Below are positions 1-12,035 of a stretch of 64,000 nucleotides of DNA, one piece after another; positions within the stretch are counted from its first letter, which is position 1, and each line of letters starts with the position of its first letter. The stretch covers positions 16,017,513-16,081,512 of the forward strand of contig CM057147.1 of assembly GCA_029964075.1 (NCBI GenBank), given 5' to 3'. The DNA comes from Patiria pectinifera (lineage: Eukaryota; Echinodermata; Asteroidea; Valvatida; Asterinidae). A program made the position numbers and the translations under genes. Below the pieces are notes generated by a model. The model worked only from the letters and a program-made list of their open reading frames with translations, was not told where the DNA came from and searched no databases.

Positions 1-90
1 AATGTACGTGTAGCTGATTTATAATAGCGGAAAAAAATCTGGAAAGGCTACAGTTTATCCCTAAAGGCCGGAAACTAAGTGAAGAGAATT

Positions 91-233
91 TCATGACTTC
101 AACCCTTTGAGTATCGTTGTGACGTTCGCCATTTCTCTAACATATTCGCTTCGTAAATCGCAAGAAGTATATAAACCAGTCTTGAATCTTTTAGATCCTT
201 CAGAATCCATCTTAAGATTTGGAGACGGTTCTG
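91..233 (-). CDS. possible terminal coding exon of an unidentified gene
   Basis: On the minus strand a pyrimidine-rich tract (ccttcctcgattcag) precedes an open segment ending in TGA at 91-93. The frame reads EPSPNLKMDSEGSKRF, then ends with LRSEYVREMANVTTILKGLKS-like charged, non-repetitive sequence, with ordinary codon use and no similarity to the repeats nearby. I do not recognise the family. If real it would need a phase-1 upstream exon. It could be the last exon of the minus-strand gene whose first exon lies at 26178-26292, but no intervening exon was found, so the link is only a guess. It could also be chance open sequence. Confidence 0.2.
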
Positions 234-323
234 CTGAATCGAGGAAGGTACACCCAACTGCCTTTACTTGACTTGGCTTGATGGAAGTCAACCATTTACC
301 TTCCAACATCCTTCAAAATCCAT

Positions 324-950
324 CATGAGGCTTGATCAGATGCCCGATGGACGTTAACCCTAACCCTCCCTTGAAGGCTCTTCAAATTCAGCTGAAAGGC
401 TTTGGGTCATCTTGCAAGATAATCATAGGAGGGTTAGCTACCGGTAATTAGGGAAGGTAAATGTAGGTTCCCCCCTTCCCACAATAGACCAATCCAGTAA
501 GCTGGGGAATGATGCATACGTTGAGCCAAGCCACCGTTAGTTAACATGAGGCTTGATCAGATGCCCGATGGACGTTAACCCTTACCCTCCCCTGAAGGCT
601 CTTCAAAATCAGCTGAAAGGCTTTGGGTCATTTTGCAAGATAATCATAGGAGGGTTTATTAGGGAAGGTACTGGTAAATGTAGGTTCCCCCCTTCCCACA
701 ATAGACCAATCCAGCAAGCTGGGGAATTATGCATACGTTGAGCCAAGCCACCGTTAGTTAACATGAGGCTTGATCAGATGCCCGATGGACGTTAACCCTT
801 ACCCTCCCCTGAAGGCTCTTCAAAATCAGCTGAAAGGCTTTGGGTCATGTTGCCAGATAAATAGGAGGGTTAGCTAATTAGGGAAGGTACCGGTACATGT
901 AAATGTAGATCCCCCTTCCCACAATAGACCGATCCAGTAAGCTCCGCCCC
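324..950. repeat. three-copy tandem repeat, unit about 221-227 bp
   Basis: The phrase catgaggcttgatcagatgc starts at 324, 545 and 772, and each copy continues through the same landmarks (gacgttaaccct, gctgaaaggctttgggtca, cccttcccacaatagacc). The third copy diverges after about 940. Small indels separate the units. No coding potential is evident: the one open frame crossing unit 2 is not kept in the others. Confidence 0.85.
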
Positions 951-1847
951 AAGGTGTTTGACCAATCAGACCCGTGACTGATGCCCGACATGCTTGCATA
1001 AAGTCCAACATTCACACAAGTGCGTATGACGCCTGCGGCTGTAACATGCAGCGTGGCTATGGGGAGGTGCACATTTTGTTGACTAAATACGCAGTGGGTC
1101 AGGCCTAGGACTGGTGCCGCCGACATTATAGTGGAGGATTTTGGAAGACTCAGAAACTTTCCTTGCAAAAAAAGGCTTGATACTAAGATGATTTTTCATA
1201 ATTCACATAAACCTTAAGTGGCTAAAGGAAGACAAATGAAATGGACATGTTGTGCCTAAGTCATAACTCATTCAAAGATTCAAACATAAAAATCAATATT
1301 TGTGACACAACTTGAACCCCAGCAACAAATGTAATCGGTGAAAAGTAAAATTCAGTGAAATTATTACAATATCACATACATGTTCAATGTATTCACAACA
1401 TGCCTGCTACAAAAAATGTATGTACACGTCCCACAGGACTACACGTACATGTACATGTATGCACTGATGCATGTAGGCCGATGCAGTGGAGCATGAAGTA
1501 CATGTAAGAAATGTAATGTAATGTCAAACCTATTACCTGGCTAACACCTTTGCTGCATACAAACCAACCAAACCATGACATTGTTGAAAACAACATTATA
1601 TCAGGGATTAAAGGCTTTGGCACTGCGGACAATACAAATTCAATAATGCGGAAAGCCTGTTAAAAAAACTGCCCGAGGCATTTTTTTTTATGCCAACTGC
1701 CAAATTGAAAAAATCATGTTGAACACAACATGAGAATCGATGTACCGGTACTGATGGTTGAATTTTTAGGAGAAATCTGTAACATTATTATTCCAGAATT
1801 TGTTTCCTAAAGTTTGAGAATATTAAGGCCCAATTTTATAACCTTTT
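951..1847. other. spacer, nothing identified
   Basis: AT-rich spacer with scattered TACATGTA-type palindromes (around 1445-1460). Short open frames occur on the minus strand but show no recognisable domain or splice structure. Confidence 0.5.
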
Positions 1848-2275
1848 AACCTTAAAACTCCCTAGGCATTTTAGCTAGGACGCAACCTCAATCCTGCAAA
1901 ATCCTTTAATTGCCTCCATGGATGCAAATATTGCATACAGCCTCAATCCTGCAAAAAATCATGCATCCGTTATTTCTTGAATGTGGTCCTTTGATGAGGG
2001 GTGACCACTGCCTCAATCCTGCAATACCCTCCGGCAATGAGGCAGAGCCAGTGACATCCTGGAGCAGTGCGGAGAATTTTAAGTGTAATCTAGACCTACA
2101 TGTACAATGTATACATGCACGGCAGAGCATAAACAACACAAGGTCTGGCTTAAGATCTTGACACAGTGCATCCTCCAAAATCAGCCACACATTTTTGCCA
2201 TATATAGCCTCAATTCTGCAAAATCCTCCATTTTAAAAACAGCATTTTGGAGGATTTGGGAAGGTGAAGGTTAGA
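1848..2275 (+). mobile_element. element A copy 1 (MITE with iterated internal motif)
   Basis: Starts near ctccctaggcattttagc and ends near gggaaggtgaaggttag. It contains repeated variants of CCTCAATCCTGCAAAATCCTCC (about 1888, 1940, 2010, 2209), plus the family landmarks TTATTTCTTGAATGTGGTCC, CAGTGACATCCTGGAGCAGTG and TCAGCCACACATTTTTGCCA. The same order is seen in five other places in this window. Non-coding; probably a short non-autonomous DNA element. Confidence 0.8.
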
Positions 2276-2289
2276 TCACAACAATTTTG

Positions 2290-3292
2290 CCTGGACGTCC
2301 AGCAATCACTGTCAGTATGTTGAGGCAGTGCCAGTGACATCCTGGAGCAGGGCGGAGGATTTCAGTATAATCTAGGCCTAAATTTATGCACAGCTGAGCA
2401 TACACAACACAAGGTCTGGCCTAAGACCTTGACACAATTAATGCATCCACCATGTCCACCAAAATCAGCCACACATTTTAGTCTGGTTCCCCGACCTGAC
2501 AATTTCCCCCGACGTCTACACGTCTAAATTGTAGGTCAGGCAGCCTCCGTGGCTAAAAATAAGCATGACGACATTGACGGCCCTTTTTCAAAGCTCGACT
2601 TCGTTTCCGAATTCGCTTTATCACATAAAGCTTTTAATGTTCCGATAATTTTTTTAAAAATAAATCACTGCTTCATATACCATACAGTTATGATATACAG
2701 TTTAATACTTCTGTAAAAAAACATTGACTAATTTTAACCTGGAATCTTCAAAGTTGGACACCCAAACAGCACTGTTAGCAGGCGGAGCCGAATTGAGACC
2801 ACGCCGCGTTTTGGAAAATGCCGGTAACGGTCGTCAAATTCAAACTAGTGCATGACGCAGCAAAAAGTTCGCCCCTCGTATACGATCCGAGTGCAAAATT
2901 GTCGTTGAATCTCAAGTTTTTTAAATAAAAGCAATGGATATTAATTATCAACTAGTTTTTTAAAGTTTTTAATAAGCAATTAGCAGTTAATAAAACCTAT
3001 ATTATACTCGGAAATACTCGGACACTATCCGATTGTCGACGAAATGAATTCGCCAAACTTCGGACAGTTTCGGAAAAAGGAGGAATTCCTCCCGTTTTAG
3101 TCACGTGATGTAAATTGTAATACATTGTATTACCGGAGGCTACCTGACCTAAGATTCATCAGGAATAGTCAGAATCTTTTGGTCTGGGAACCAGACTACC
3201 ACACATTTGTGCCATGTACATGTACATGGTGCAATAACCTCAATCCTGCAAAATCCTCCTTTTTGCAATGAGGATTTTGGAAGGTTTTAACC
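2290..3292 (+). mobile_element. element A copy 2 (partial), split by a later insertion
   Basis: Family landmarks run from CAGCAATCACTGTCAGTATG to TCAGCCACACATTT at 2478. They resume at 3199 with ccacacatttgtgccatg and the final CCTCAATCCTGCAAAATCCTCC, ending near 3292. The 720 bp between are a separate element. The 5' half of the family is missing here. Confidence 0.8.
2479..3198. mobile_element. 720-bp terminal-inverted-repeat element inserted in element A
   Basis: The ends are TAGTCTGGTTCCCCGACC and, in inverse, TAGTCTGGTTCCCAGACC. Subterminal inverted pairs (GGTCAGGCAGCCTCCG against GGTCAGGTAGCCTCCG) reinforce the pairing. The flanks CCACACATTT (2469-2478 and 3199-3208) are a 10-bp direct duplication of a sequence found once in uninterrupted element A copies. 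No transposase frame is visible, so it is a non-autonomous DNA transposon. hAT would give 8 bp, so the superfamily is open. Confidence 0.8.
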
Positions 3293-4624
3293 CAGCATAT
3301 ACTTTTTGGGTGTATTCTCCAATGACCCCATTGTAGCATTGGGTGCTTGGGCGGTTTGGACACTACAGGGAGTAATGGGCAGGGCGGTTTGGGGCAGTAC
3401 AGTGACTAAGGGGTTAACATAATGAAAAGAATGAAATGTTGAATTTGCAAAACCAACAATGCAGGCACAGGCATAAGGCAGATAACAAAGTATAATTTAA
3501 AAAATGTATATTTAGAAAGTTTCTTATGAGGAGAATGGGTTGGATGGTTTATTTTTTGTTCGTTTGTTTGTTTGCTTTGCTTTGCTTAAGAGATACCCTT
3601 TGCACAATCCTTTTTGGGTTTGTTTTTTTTGGGGGGTGAGGAGTTTTGATTTCCTTATTTTGTCATCGATATAACCAATTTTATTTTTACTTTTAAATTA
3701 CGTTAAAAGTACATCTTCCGGTATCACTGTGCATTTTTTTTCAATTAAAGAAACAAAACTGCTCTAAATCTTAACGGTGCACAGCAACTACATGTACATG
3801 TACAAGTACCGGTACCCCATTGAAGTTGTAGCTCTTGAAAAAAATGTACGCACAAATTTTGAGGTCTCATAACTGGAGTCTGTTGTTAATACACGTTAAA
3901 AAAATGTGACCACGGGCACACTTTTTTAAAAGTACCTTCAATTATTGGGGGTTTTTTTTCTCGAATGATACCATTTTAGGCAGAAAATATGTAATTTCAC
4001 ATGGTGGTACCAGTCACGTCCTTTTAGTGCATAACGTCAAAGACCTTTTAGTGCAAAACATCAAAGACCTTTTAGTGCATGTACCGTTACATCTTATTCC
4101 CATTCTGGGGTCAAAGGTTATGCACACTTTGAGGGTTCGCTGATTGACAACAGCCCTATATATCAAAGGTTACATGTACCAGGGCAACGAGCCAATCATT
4201 ACCCTCTACTACATGTAGAGCAGATTTCAAGTGAATGGGACGGTTCAAATGGTGTCAAGTTCAGCCCTCTATAGTGGAAGTGACTTCATTTATGCCTTGA
4301 TCTTGAGGAAAGGGCGAGAAGTATTGGTAGTCTTGCCAGACCAAAATACTCTATGCTGACAATCTTGGCAGGATCCCACCCATTTTTGACGGAAGATAGC
4401 ACCGATAATCTGGGTGTAAAACATTTTTTTATTTACCCACAAAATATCTGATATTCTTTGTTATCAGTTTTGAAAATATTGAGTAAATAAATTCATAGAT
4501 TGCATTCAAGAATTTCACTACCAGGCGTGTTACCCAGTACCTGTATTAAATGTTCAATGTAGGCGTGCCTCTAAGTACGTTTATTAACTTGTATGCGGGG
4601 TGGGCTCTGCTGCATTATGTTCTA
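3293..4624. other. spacer with no gene found
   Basis: T-rich and A-rich spacer. A short phrase, cctttta gtgca, recurs three times around 4020-4085 as a small local direct repeat (cttttagtgcataacgtcaa type). A TACATGTACATGTACA palindrome run is at about 3787-3803. No exon-like frame was seen. Confidence 0.4.
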
Positions 4625-5132
4625 CAGGGTGAGTAAAAAAATAACGAAACCCAAATGTCGGGATTATTGTTTTACTGAAGTTCTGCATGTAGCACTTTCA
4701 AAATCTAGGACATGCAAGCCCAATTCATAAGCTTTCTTTTAGTACAAAAATCATTCAAATCACTAATGTACTTTTCAAGTTACAGAATTTTAAACACAAC
4801 CACCGTTTTAAAGTTCTGTCCATGGATCACAAAAAAAGTGTGCGTTCTTTCAGCAAAACGAAAACAATTCACACACATCCTTTTGTGATTTGTTTTCGTT
4901 TTGCTGAAAGAACACGGAACTTTTTTGTGATCCGTGGACAGAACCTTAAAACGGTGGTTGCGTTTAAAATTCTGCAACTTGAAAGGTACACGAGTGATTT
5001 GAATGATTCTTGTACTAAAAAAAAGCATATGAATTGGGCTTTCATATGTTAGATTTTGAAAGTGCTACATGCAGAACTTCACTAAAAACAATGGTCCAAA
5101 CATTTGGGCTTCGATTTTTTTTTACTCACCCC
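4625..5132. mobile_element. element B copy 1: long foldback palindrome
   Basis: The left end CAGGGTGAGTAAAAAAATAA is mirrored by TTTTTTTTACTCACCCCG at the right. Most of the roughly 240 bp arms are inverted copies of each other: GAAGTTCTGCATGTAGCACT pairs with AGTGCTACATGCAGAACTTC, and TTCTTTCAGCAAAACGAAAA pairs with its mirror across the centre near 4868. Nearly the whole element could fold into one hairpin. Long open frames on both strands here are mirror images of each other and not genes. Confidence 0.9.
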
Positions 5133-5544
5133 GTTTTGTCTCATCATCATCATCATTGGGCGGCCGCAGCCGAAATGGATGAAACCAAACTCTTCCAGAC
5201 TCTCTTGTCATGGCGTTTTGTCTAGTCAGAAGCCATAAACCTGTATGTTCCATGTAAGCCAGGGATTACACCCAATAACGACGTCGCAATGCAAGCAACA
5301 TTAGCAATGTTAGAAACCCGGGAACTACATGTACATGTATGTATGTGGTTTCTTTGAAAAAATGTGATATCAATTACATTTACATGTATGAAAGGATTTA
5401 TGTACCGACCGGTACAGGATGTTTTTCTCCGGATGTGTACTCTGTACCTGTTCCATTTTTTTCTTTTCCACTGCATTGCCTCATTTTAGCAAAACAAATA
5501 AACGTTGAATAATTTGAGCACTTTTTCCAGCTTGGTCATGCTTG

Positions 5545-5737
5545 TCTGACAGCGTTTGTTTATGGTATAAAACAAGGACACACACGTGCATCAGAATCGA
5601 GGACAGGAACCAAATCGAGGATGACCTCGATTAGAAAACCTGTACAAACCCAATGAGAGCTGTTGCGAAAAAGTTACAAACAAAGGAAAAGGGAAGAGGA
5701 ACAAAAGAAAATCCTCGATTTACACCATAAACAAATG
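5545..5737. mobile_element. small inverted-repeat element
   Basis: GTTTGTTTATGGTATAAA on the left is mirrored by TTTACACCATAAACAAAT on the right, about 190 bp apart, with AATCGAGGA motifs inside both arms. Non-coding. Only one copy seen, so the call rests on the inverted ends alone. Confidence 0.5.
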
Positions 5738-7965
5738 TGCAAGTACCGATGTGTGCCACTTTCTGAATCTCATGCTACCAGTACATGTAGGCCACGTATG
5801 ACTGCGCATTGTCGCCTGGTGTGTACTACATGTACATAATACACTTTCTTTTTTTTTATCCTAGATGGTTTAAATTCACCATAAATGCCTATTAAACACA
5901 CACAACTTTGTGGGAGGACACTGTGGCGCGTTTTTAGAAATAATGTACGCACAAATCAATGAGCGTGTTTACATTCACGCGACAAAGTCGTGCGACTTAT
6001 CGCGCGACTAAAAACATCGCATACATGTACCGGTATGTACGTATTTCACATGGAACCTATGCCTGAACTGATCGGTTGTAAAAGATGGACCCCCAAATCA
6101 CGCGGCATACCCTGTACTGACCAGTGGACACACTCGAGTCTGTGACATTGCTGCGGGGAAAAGTCATTGCGACAAAATCGCGCATGTGTACAAATAGGCC
6201 TTGAGGTCTTGGAAGATTTTGTTAGGATGATGGCATCAGGCAGAGCCCAGCCTCTCTCACTGTACATGGAAGTTGATGCTCCTTAAAAGATAAATTTTAA
6301 AAAAAGGTGCTAAATTTGTATTAGAGTGGAGTCCCCGAACTTGGCACATTTTGATATGTTCCTCAAGCCATACAGTGTCGCCATTTACTTAATACTGCTT
6401 GCTGGTGAACCTTTATGAGCAATATCAGTGTCATGAAATTTAATCCAGGAATTCGGCACGAACTTGGTTAAGTGCTTCCTAGCGTGGCACACTTGAACAA
6501 ATCTCGGAAATTCCCCAGTGAACATTTAAGAATTTTGTTAAAGTTGAAAATCTGATAAACCATTAATTGATATCTCCACTCATTATATACAATTAAACGT
6601 TTGTCAGAAAATCATTTTCTTAATTTTTGGGTACATTTTAATGGGTTCGCTACGCACTTAAAATCGGAAAATCATGCGTAAGTAAAATACCGTATCTCTC
6701 TTAACTTTGTAGCAGGGAGGTAAACTCATGGTTTATGAATAAGAATGTTTAGAGCTTTATGAAATTTCACTTATACTGTGAAATTTGAGGTAAAACCTTT
6801 GCTGTAGCTGGGCACTAGGAACAACAAATCACCGCATTAAGGGCCACGCCACATACGGGGGCATCAACAATACCGAGTCGAGGTTTGCGGATTGAGAGAA
6901 GTTACTGGCTTTTTAACTGACAAAGTTCATGTGCTCAAAGATGCATGTGAATTTTCAATTTGTGTGTTTTGTTTCAACGAAAAACAAAAACTAACTTCAT
7001 TCCAATTGTGGGCGTCTGCAACCATCTGAAATAGGAATTTCATTTTGCGCACAAATGAACTTGCCCTGCGCATAATATGAGCGCCGGTTTATTGTTTGGC
7101 AGCCAATAATTCAATTTTTGTGAAGAAATAATTCAATAACTAAATGTCAGTGGAATATTTTCATTGTATGTCTCATTCAAAAGTGAATAAGTTTTATATT
7201 TCGAGGAAAATAGAAATTGGAAAAAAAAAAAAAAAACCTTTTTGATGTGATAACTCGAAAATAGCACTGGGGAATATCTTTATAACCCAAATGAAGCGCC
7301 TTTTTATTGGGGGGCAAGGAACCTCCCTGAATCTTCCCAAATCAATGAAACATTTGTTGGAAACCAAATGCAAATTCTTTCAAGCAATTCCACCGGGCTT
7401 TCCCTCGACCTTATTCCAGCAAAATCTTTCAAAACCTCCTAGAATATAAAGGATCCTGGAGGATATGGTTTCATAATCATATGGTACATACATGTATGTG
7501 AAATTATGTAGTAGATGGCTAGCTACATGTAGCTGGTGTGGAAAACATCAATTTAAACCCAAAATTGTATACTTATTGGATAGATTATGGTAGGTTTTAT
7601 TGGAAAAGTAAGAACTACAGCTAGCCTTGCATGTATGTTCATGTACATGTAGGTGTATTTATTTTTATTTTAATTATTTCATATTCCGGGATATTACAAA
7701 CAGTGAATCATAGTCAAAACAATTACATACGTGTACATGTACAAATAACACTGAGAAATAAACATAACAGAAAACAACACCCAAAAAGCTCCCGCAGAAT
7801 TACCCAAAGGAAACAAGTTTCTGTCGAGGGGCTCTCCAAACTAATTGGGTAGAGCTTGATGAGAGGTGTAACTGTATAGGGCCTTCTTCCCCAACTTTCT
7901 GGTAAAACTTAGAAATTCTCTTCTGACTGTATTATCTTTATTACAGGATGCGGCTAAAAAAGAAA
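5738..7965. other. spacer, nothing identified
   Basis: AT-rich spacer. TACATGTACCGGTATGTACG at about 6024 is one of the window's compound palindromes. I saw no conserved coding segment, no tandem array and no clear inverted-repeat element. Confidence 0.4.
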
Positions 7966-8214
7966 AAGTAGTTCTGCTTCCACGATTACATGCCTTTCAA
8001 AAATAGGGTTTATGTAGGTCGAACATTTCTTTCCTTTTTTGCCAACTTTTTGTGTGTGTATGATCATATGGATGTGTCTGCATGTAGTCAAGGGTAAAAG
8101 GTAGTAATTGATGATTTTCGGGTTTTTCTCTCTCTCATTTTTCCCAAAAATAAATTAGTGAAGGGGCTGTCAACAAAAGGTAGGTAGGATAACCGGAAGC
8201 AGAACTATTATTTT
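7966..8214 (-). mobile_element. element G copy 1 (inverted-repeat MITE)
   Basis: The ends AGTAGTTCTGCTTCC and GGAAGCAGAACTATTA are inverted copies. The interior (read on the minus strand: tagttctgcttccggtta, attactaccttttaccct, ccatatgatca) matches the copy at 23682-23946. Non-coding. Confidence 0.75.
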
Positions 8215-8526
8215 TTTTGGCCAGATATGAGGATACAGGTACTGGTACTAGTCGGTACTTGTCACAATAACGTGACAATGGCCGCACGAGTGTTTACACA
8301 CACCACACAACACAAAGCCCAATAGCATGAGCTGGACTGCTGGGGTCAAGAGGCCCTCACCAAGGGGCATCTGAACTTGAACTACAAACATACGACTCAG
8401 TTTTCACTTACTTGCATGCCTGATTTATAAAAATGTGCTCATTGGGATTTTACAGACATGCAAACCAGGATATACGGCAGCACATGTAGGAACATGTACC
8501 ATGTAACAAACTGAAAAGGCACATAC

Positions 8527-8955
8527 TAACCCTAACTCCCTAGAATGTTTGCTAGGATGCAACCTCAATCCTGCAAATTCCTCCAACTGCCTCCATGTAA
8601 AATGTCCATACAGAGGCCTCAATCCTCCAAAATCATCTGTTATTTCTTGAATGTGGTCCTTGGAGGGGTGACCACTGCCTCGATCCTGTAAAATTCTGTG
8701 GCAATAACCATCAATATGTTGAGGCAGAGCCAGTGACATCCTGGAGCAGTACGGAGGATTTCAAACATAATATACCGGTAGGCCTAAATTTATGCGCGGC
8801 TGAGCATAAACAACACAAGGTCCGGGCTAAAGACTTTGACACAGTGCATCCTCCGAAATCAGCCACACATTTTTGCCATATATTTAGCCTAAATCCTGCA
8901 AAATCCTCCATTTTGCAAAGAGGATTTGGGAAGATTGGGGAAGGTTACAGGGTTG
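8527..8955 (+). mobile_element. element A copy 3
   Basis: Begins TAACCCTAACTCCCTAG and ends near GGGGAAGGTTACAGGGTT, with all the internal landmarks of the family. Five variants of the CTCAATCCTGCAAAATCCTCC motif are spaced 50-150 bp apart. One copy of a palindromic TACATGTACATGTA run follows directly. Confidence 0.8.
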
Positions 8956-10310
8956 AAGTACATGTACATGTACTTCAAGGCATTATCCTCTGTCTAGTCT
9001 CAATTCTCGATAACCTTACAAAACATTTAACCCAGACATATTTACATGTAGACATGTACCGGGTATTGGGAGACACCTTTCATTACCTTTTGTTTTATTT
9101 TTTAATACTTTGAAAAAATCTCTAAAACAAGTTGAATATTACACATGAGTTTCACAAAGTTGGAAAGAATATTCTACACTAAATGTACTGGATATGCTCA
9201 TGCCAATACCAATACCAATCAACAGTCAAGGAGCCCGAGAATGACGAAAATGAATCACCTTCTACATGTAGTTCTATTGCTTTAAAATACATCTGTCATT
9301 CATTTTATAACACACGATGCATGAACGTACGTACCGGGAAATTCATCTGACGAAAATAATTAAATACGTGGACAGACAAAAACAAACATCTGTGAAATGT
9401 TTTCATTGACGTCAGTTGCCTTCATTAAAATGAAAAAAAAAAATTCTGCGGAACAACAGGAGTCACAAACTTACCAAGTGACGTTAGCCAAGGAGTTGAT
9501 GATTGCATGTATGTACATATGGACGCGTGGGCTGCCCTTTTCAGAGTCTGCATACATGCATACACCTTGCGTTAGGCCTCTGCATGTGTGACAGCACGCA
9601 GCCCTATGAGGTATGTTCTCATCCTGGACACACACATGACATAATGCACGTTCACCTACAAATGTTCGTCCTTGTACAGGGAAGGACAGGGGTGATGTTG
9701 TCTTGCGGGCAGAATCATGTGGCAAGCATAACAAGGCAACCGGCTAGCAAAGTACGGGGGATGACACTCCATTTAACAAAACAAAACAAAATGTGCGGCT
9801 TGTGTGTGCTTAAACTGGGGTGGGTGCCCCAGTGCATCAGTACAAATCCTCTGCATAATCACCCTCATATAATGCCGAGCTGTGTTTGCTGGTTGGCAAC
9901 CTGACCGACCGAACGAACGCCCACACACATACTGGGCAAGCCTCAAGTTCACAGGGTAAAAAAAAAAAAAATCCTGTTATCAATGCACTGTGAAAATACA
10001 CAGTGACAGTCATGTACTTGCAGTGCACTTATAATGAAGGGGCAACCTTGAAATATATCTTCTTTCAGGAGTTCATATTTCATGAAGTTTTAAGGACTTA
10101 CATGTAAAAAAAATTAATTGTCGAACGTTTGGAAAACAAACTCAGTAGATATAATGTAATCACAATTACTGAGGCGAATATATACAAATGTATAATGCGT
10201 GTAAATTTATATGTACGCAGAGCATGCAAATGTAAAGTCTTTCGTGGCTCTGTTTACTATAAATAATAGAAGACTCCTCGTTAGGAGGGAACTCTGTGCT
10301 AACAGTAAGC
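8956..10310. other. spacer, nothing identified
   Basis: No exon with conserved product seen. A 133-residue open frame on the plus strand (9503-9904) is cysteine- and histidine-rich by composition only and overlaps other open frames on the opposite strand. Confidence 0.4.
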
Positions 10311-10881
10311 TTAAAGCTAGAGTCCATCATTTGCAGCTATCCAAAAAGTAACTGGCGTAATTAGTGTTGAAAAGCATACATGTACTTGGTTGAAAGATAG
10401 TAAGGGGACTAAACTCCCTGTGAAATTATTCTTTCTGGCAAGCTGTCATTTTTAAGAAATCAACGAAAGAAGGCCTTTCCAACGAACGGTGCTTCTTAAG
10501 AAGCACCGTTTTGGAAATTTCTGTTAGTACGTGTAGTTCGTTTTTTTTATTCAGCGAAGCGCTTGCAAGCGTTGACACGACTCACACGCACGCGGTTGCT
10601 AAAATTCGTCGGATCAGTGTGCGACATCGCGTATAGCTGCAACCAGCTCAGTGAGAATGTGTCTTGGACTCTGAATTCAGGGCCCAATTCAAAACATGAT
10701 TCAGCAACTTTTGATTTGAAATCAAGATCCTAGAATGTTGTTTCCTCAAAATATACAGCTGAAGCTGAGCTGAAACTTCATCAGGTTAGTTGTTCAGCAC
10801 CCTTCTTTAGATTTTTTGATCACTTTTGTTGCTTCAAACGAACAAAATGCACAAATTACAAATGATGGACTACACCTTTAA
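10311..10881 (+). mobile_element. element C copy 1 (TTAA-bounded MITE)
   Basis: The left end is TTAAAGCTAGAGTCCATCAT. The right end, in inverse, is TTAAAGGTGTAGTCCATCAT. Both ends therefore start with TTAAAG and share GTCCATCATTTG. The interior has TTCTTTCTGGCAAGCTGTCA, ATTTGAAATCAAGATCCTAG and ACAGCTGAAGCTGAGCTGAA, shared with three other copies. The TTAA borders suit a piggyBac- or Kolobok-type target site (family knowledge; no transposase here). Confidence 0.85.
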
Positions 10882-11104
10882 TGTGTATGTTGTGTCCCAG
10901 GTCTTAGGCACATGCATACAATACCGGTATGTACATGTATACAAGTATAACTTCATGTACATGTATGTGACCTACATGTACATAGCTGTCACCACTAAAT
11001 TAACTTAATAGTCGAAAATTGCCATAATTTTGCAGTACAGTGGGGCAAAGCCAAAATTTGAAACGGGTGGTCAATTTTTTTTGTTTTCAGGTAAACCTTA
11101 ATGT

Positions 11105-12035
11105 GTACATGCATGTTTCGACTTTAGCGGTAGCCAGCTACCGGTAGCTAAATGCTAGTCAAAACAGCGGCGGGCTAGTCAAACTATTCCTTCAGTAGCC
11201 CGGCTGGCGAGTCAAACATTATTGGGCTACGGCAAAGATGAAAGGACAGGAAGAAAGAAATCATTAAATTCAGAAAGCAAACCTGAATTTGTGTCTCATT
11301 TTATTAACTGTTTAGGGCTAAATTATTAGATCTGTTTATTAAAAACACTGACAAGATTGCCGCAGGATACCCGTTTTACAATTGTATTCGCATTGTTGCT
11401 TATAAGACGCTCAACAAAAGAAAGACATGCGGGCTAGTGAAAATGCCCGCGGGCTAGTTAAAGCTATAACAGTCCATCATTTGCAGCCATCCGAAAAGTA
11501 ACTGGCGTATTATTGTTGAAAAACATACTTGGTTGAAAGATAGTATATGTAAGTGGACTAAACTCCCTGTGAAATTAATCTTTCTGGCAAGCTATCATTT
11601 TGAAGTAATCAATGAAAGAAGGCCTTAAGACGCACCGTAGGAAAATTGAAATTAGTAGTTTGTTTTATTATTCGGCGCAGCGCGCGCAAGCATTGGCACG
11701 ACGCACAGGCGCGCGCGGTTGCTATACTTTGTCGGATCAGTGCGCGACATCGCGTATACACTGTAGCTGCAATTCAAAACAATTCAAAACATGATTCAGC
11801 AACTTTTGATTTGAAATTGAGATCCTAGAATGCTGTTTTTCTCGGAATATACAGCTGAAGCTGAGCTGAAACTTCATCAGGTTAGTTGTTCAGTATCCTG
11901 CATTAGATTTTGAACACTTTTGTTGCTTCAAACGAACAAAATGCACAAATTACAAATGATGGACTATATCTTTAAGAATCTGTTTCAGTAGCCCGTCTGG
12001 CTAGTGAAAAAAAAGTTAAGGTCGAACCCTGACAT
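11105..12035. mobile_element. older repeat rich in GGGCTAGT, host of element C copy 2
   Basis: Both flanks of element C copy 2 carry the same vocabulary: GGGCTAGTCAAA and CAGTAGCCCGGCTGGCGAG on the left, CAGTAGCCCGTCTGGCTAGTG on the right. The outer ends CATGTTTCGACTTTAGCGG and (inverse) CATGTCAGGGTTCGACCTTA are loosely inverted. I read this as an older element into which C2 inserted. Family unknown. Confidence 0.5.
11458..11975 (+). mobile_element. element C copy 2
   Basis: TTAAAGCTATAACAGTCCAT on the left and an inverse TTAAAGATATAGTCCATCAT on the right, with the full family interior but a shortened middle. It is about 580 bp downstream of copy 1 in the same orientation. Confidence 0.85.

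Noticed and set aside
1888-2230. Regularly recurring 21-nt motif as a CRISPR array
   Set aside because: Spacing is irregular, the linkers are the same in every element copy, and the context is an animal genome with transposon ends; it is an internal repeat of element A.
4780-5052. Paired 76- and 82-codon frames on opposite strands
   Set aside because: They are mirror images produced by the element B palindrome.
9503-9904. 133-codon cysteine/histidine-rich frame as a zinc-finger gene
   Set aside because: No regular C2H2 or similar spacing, overlaps frames on the other strand, and no splice signals or homologous domain were seen.
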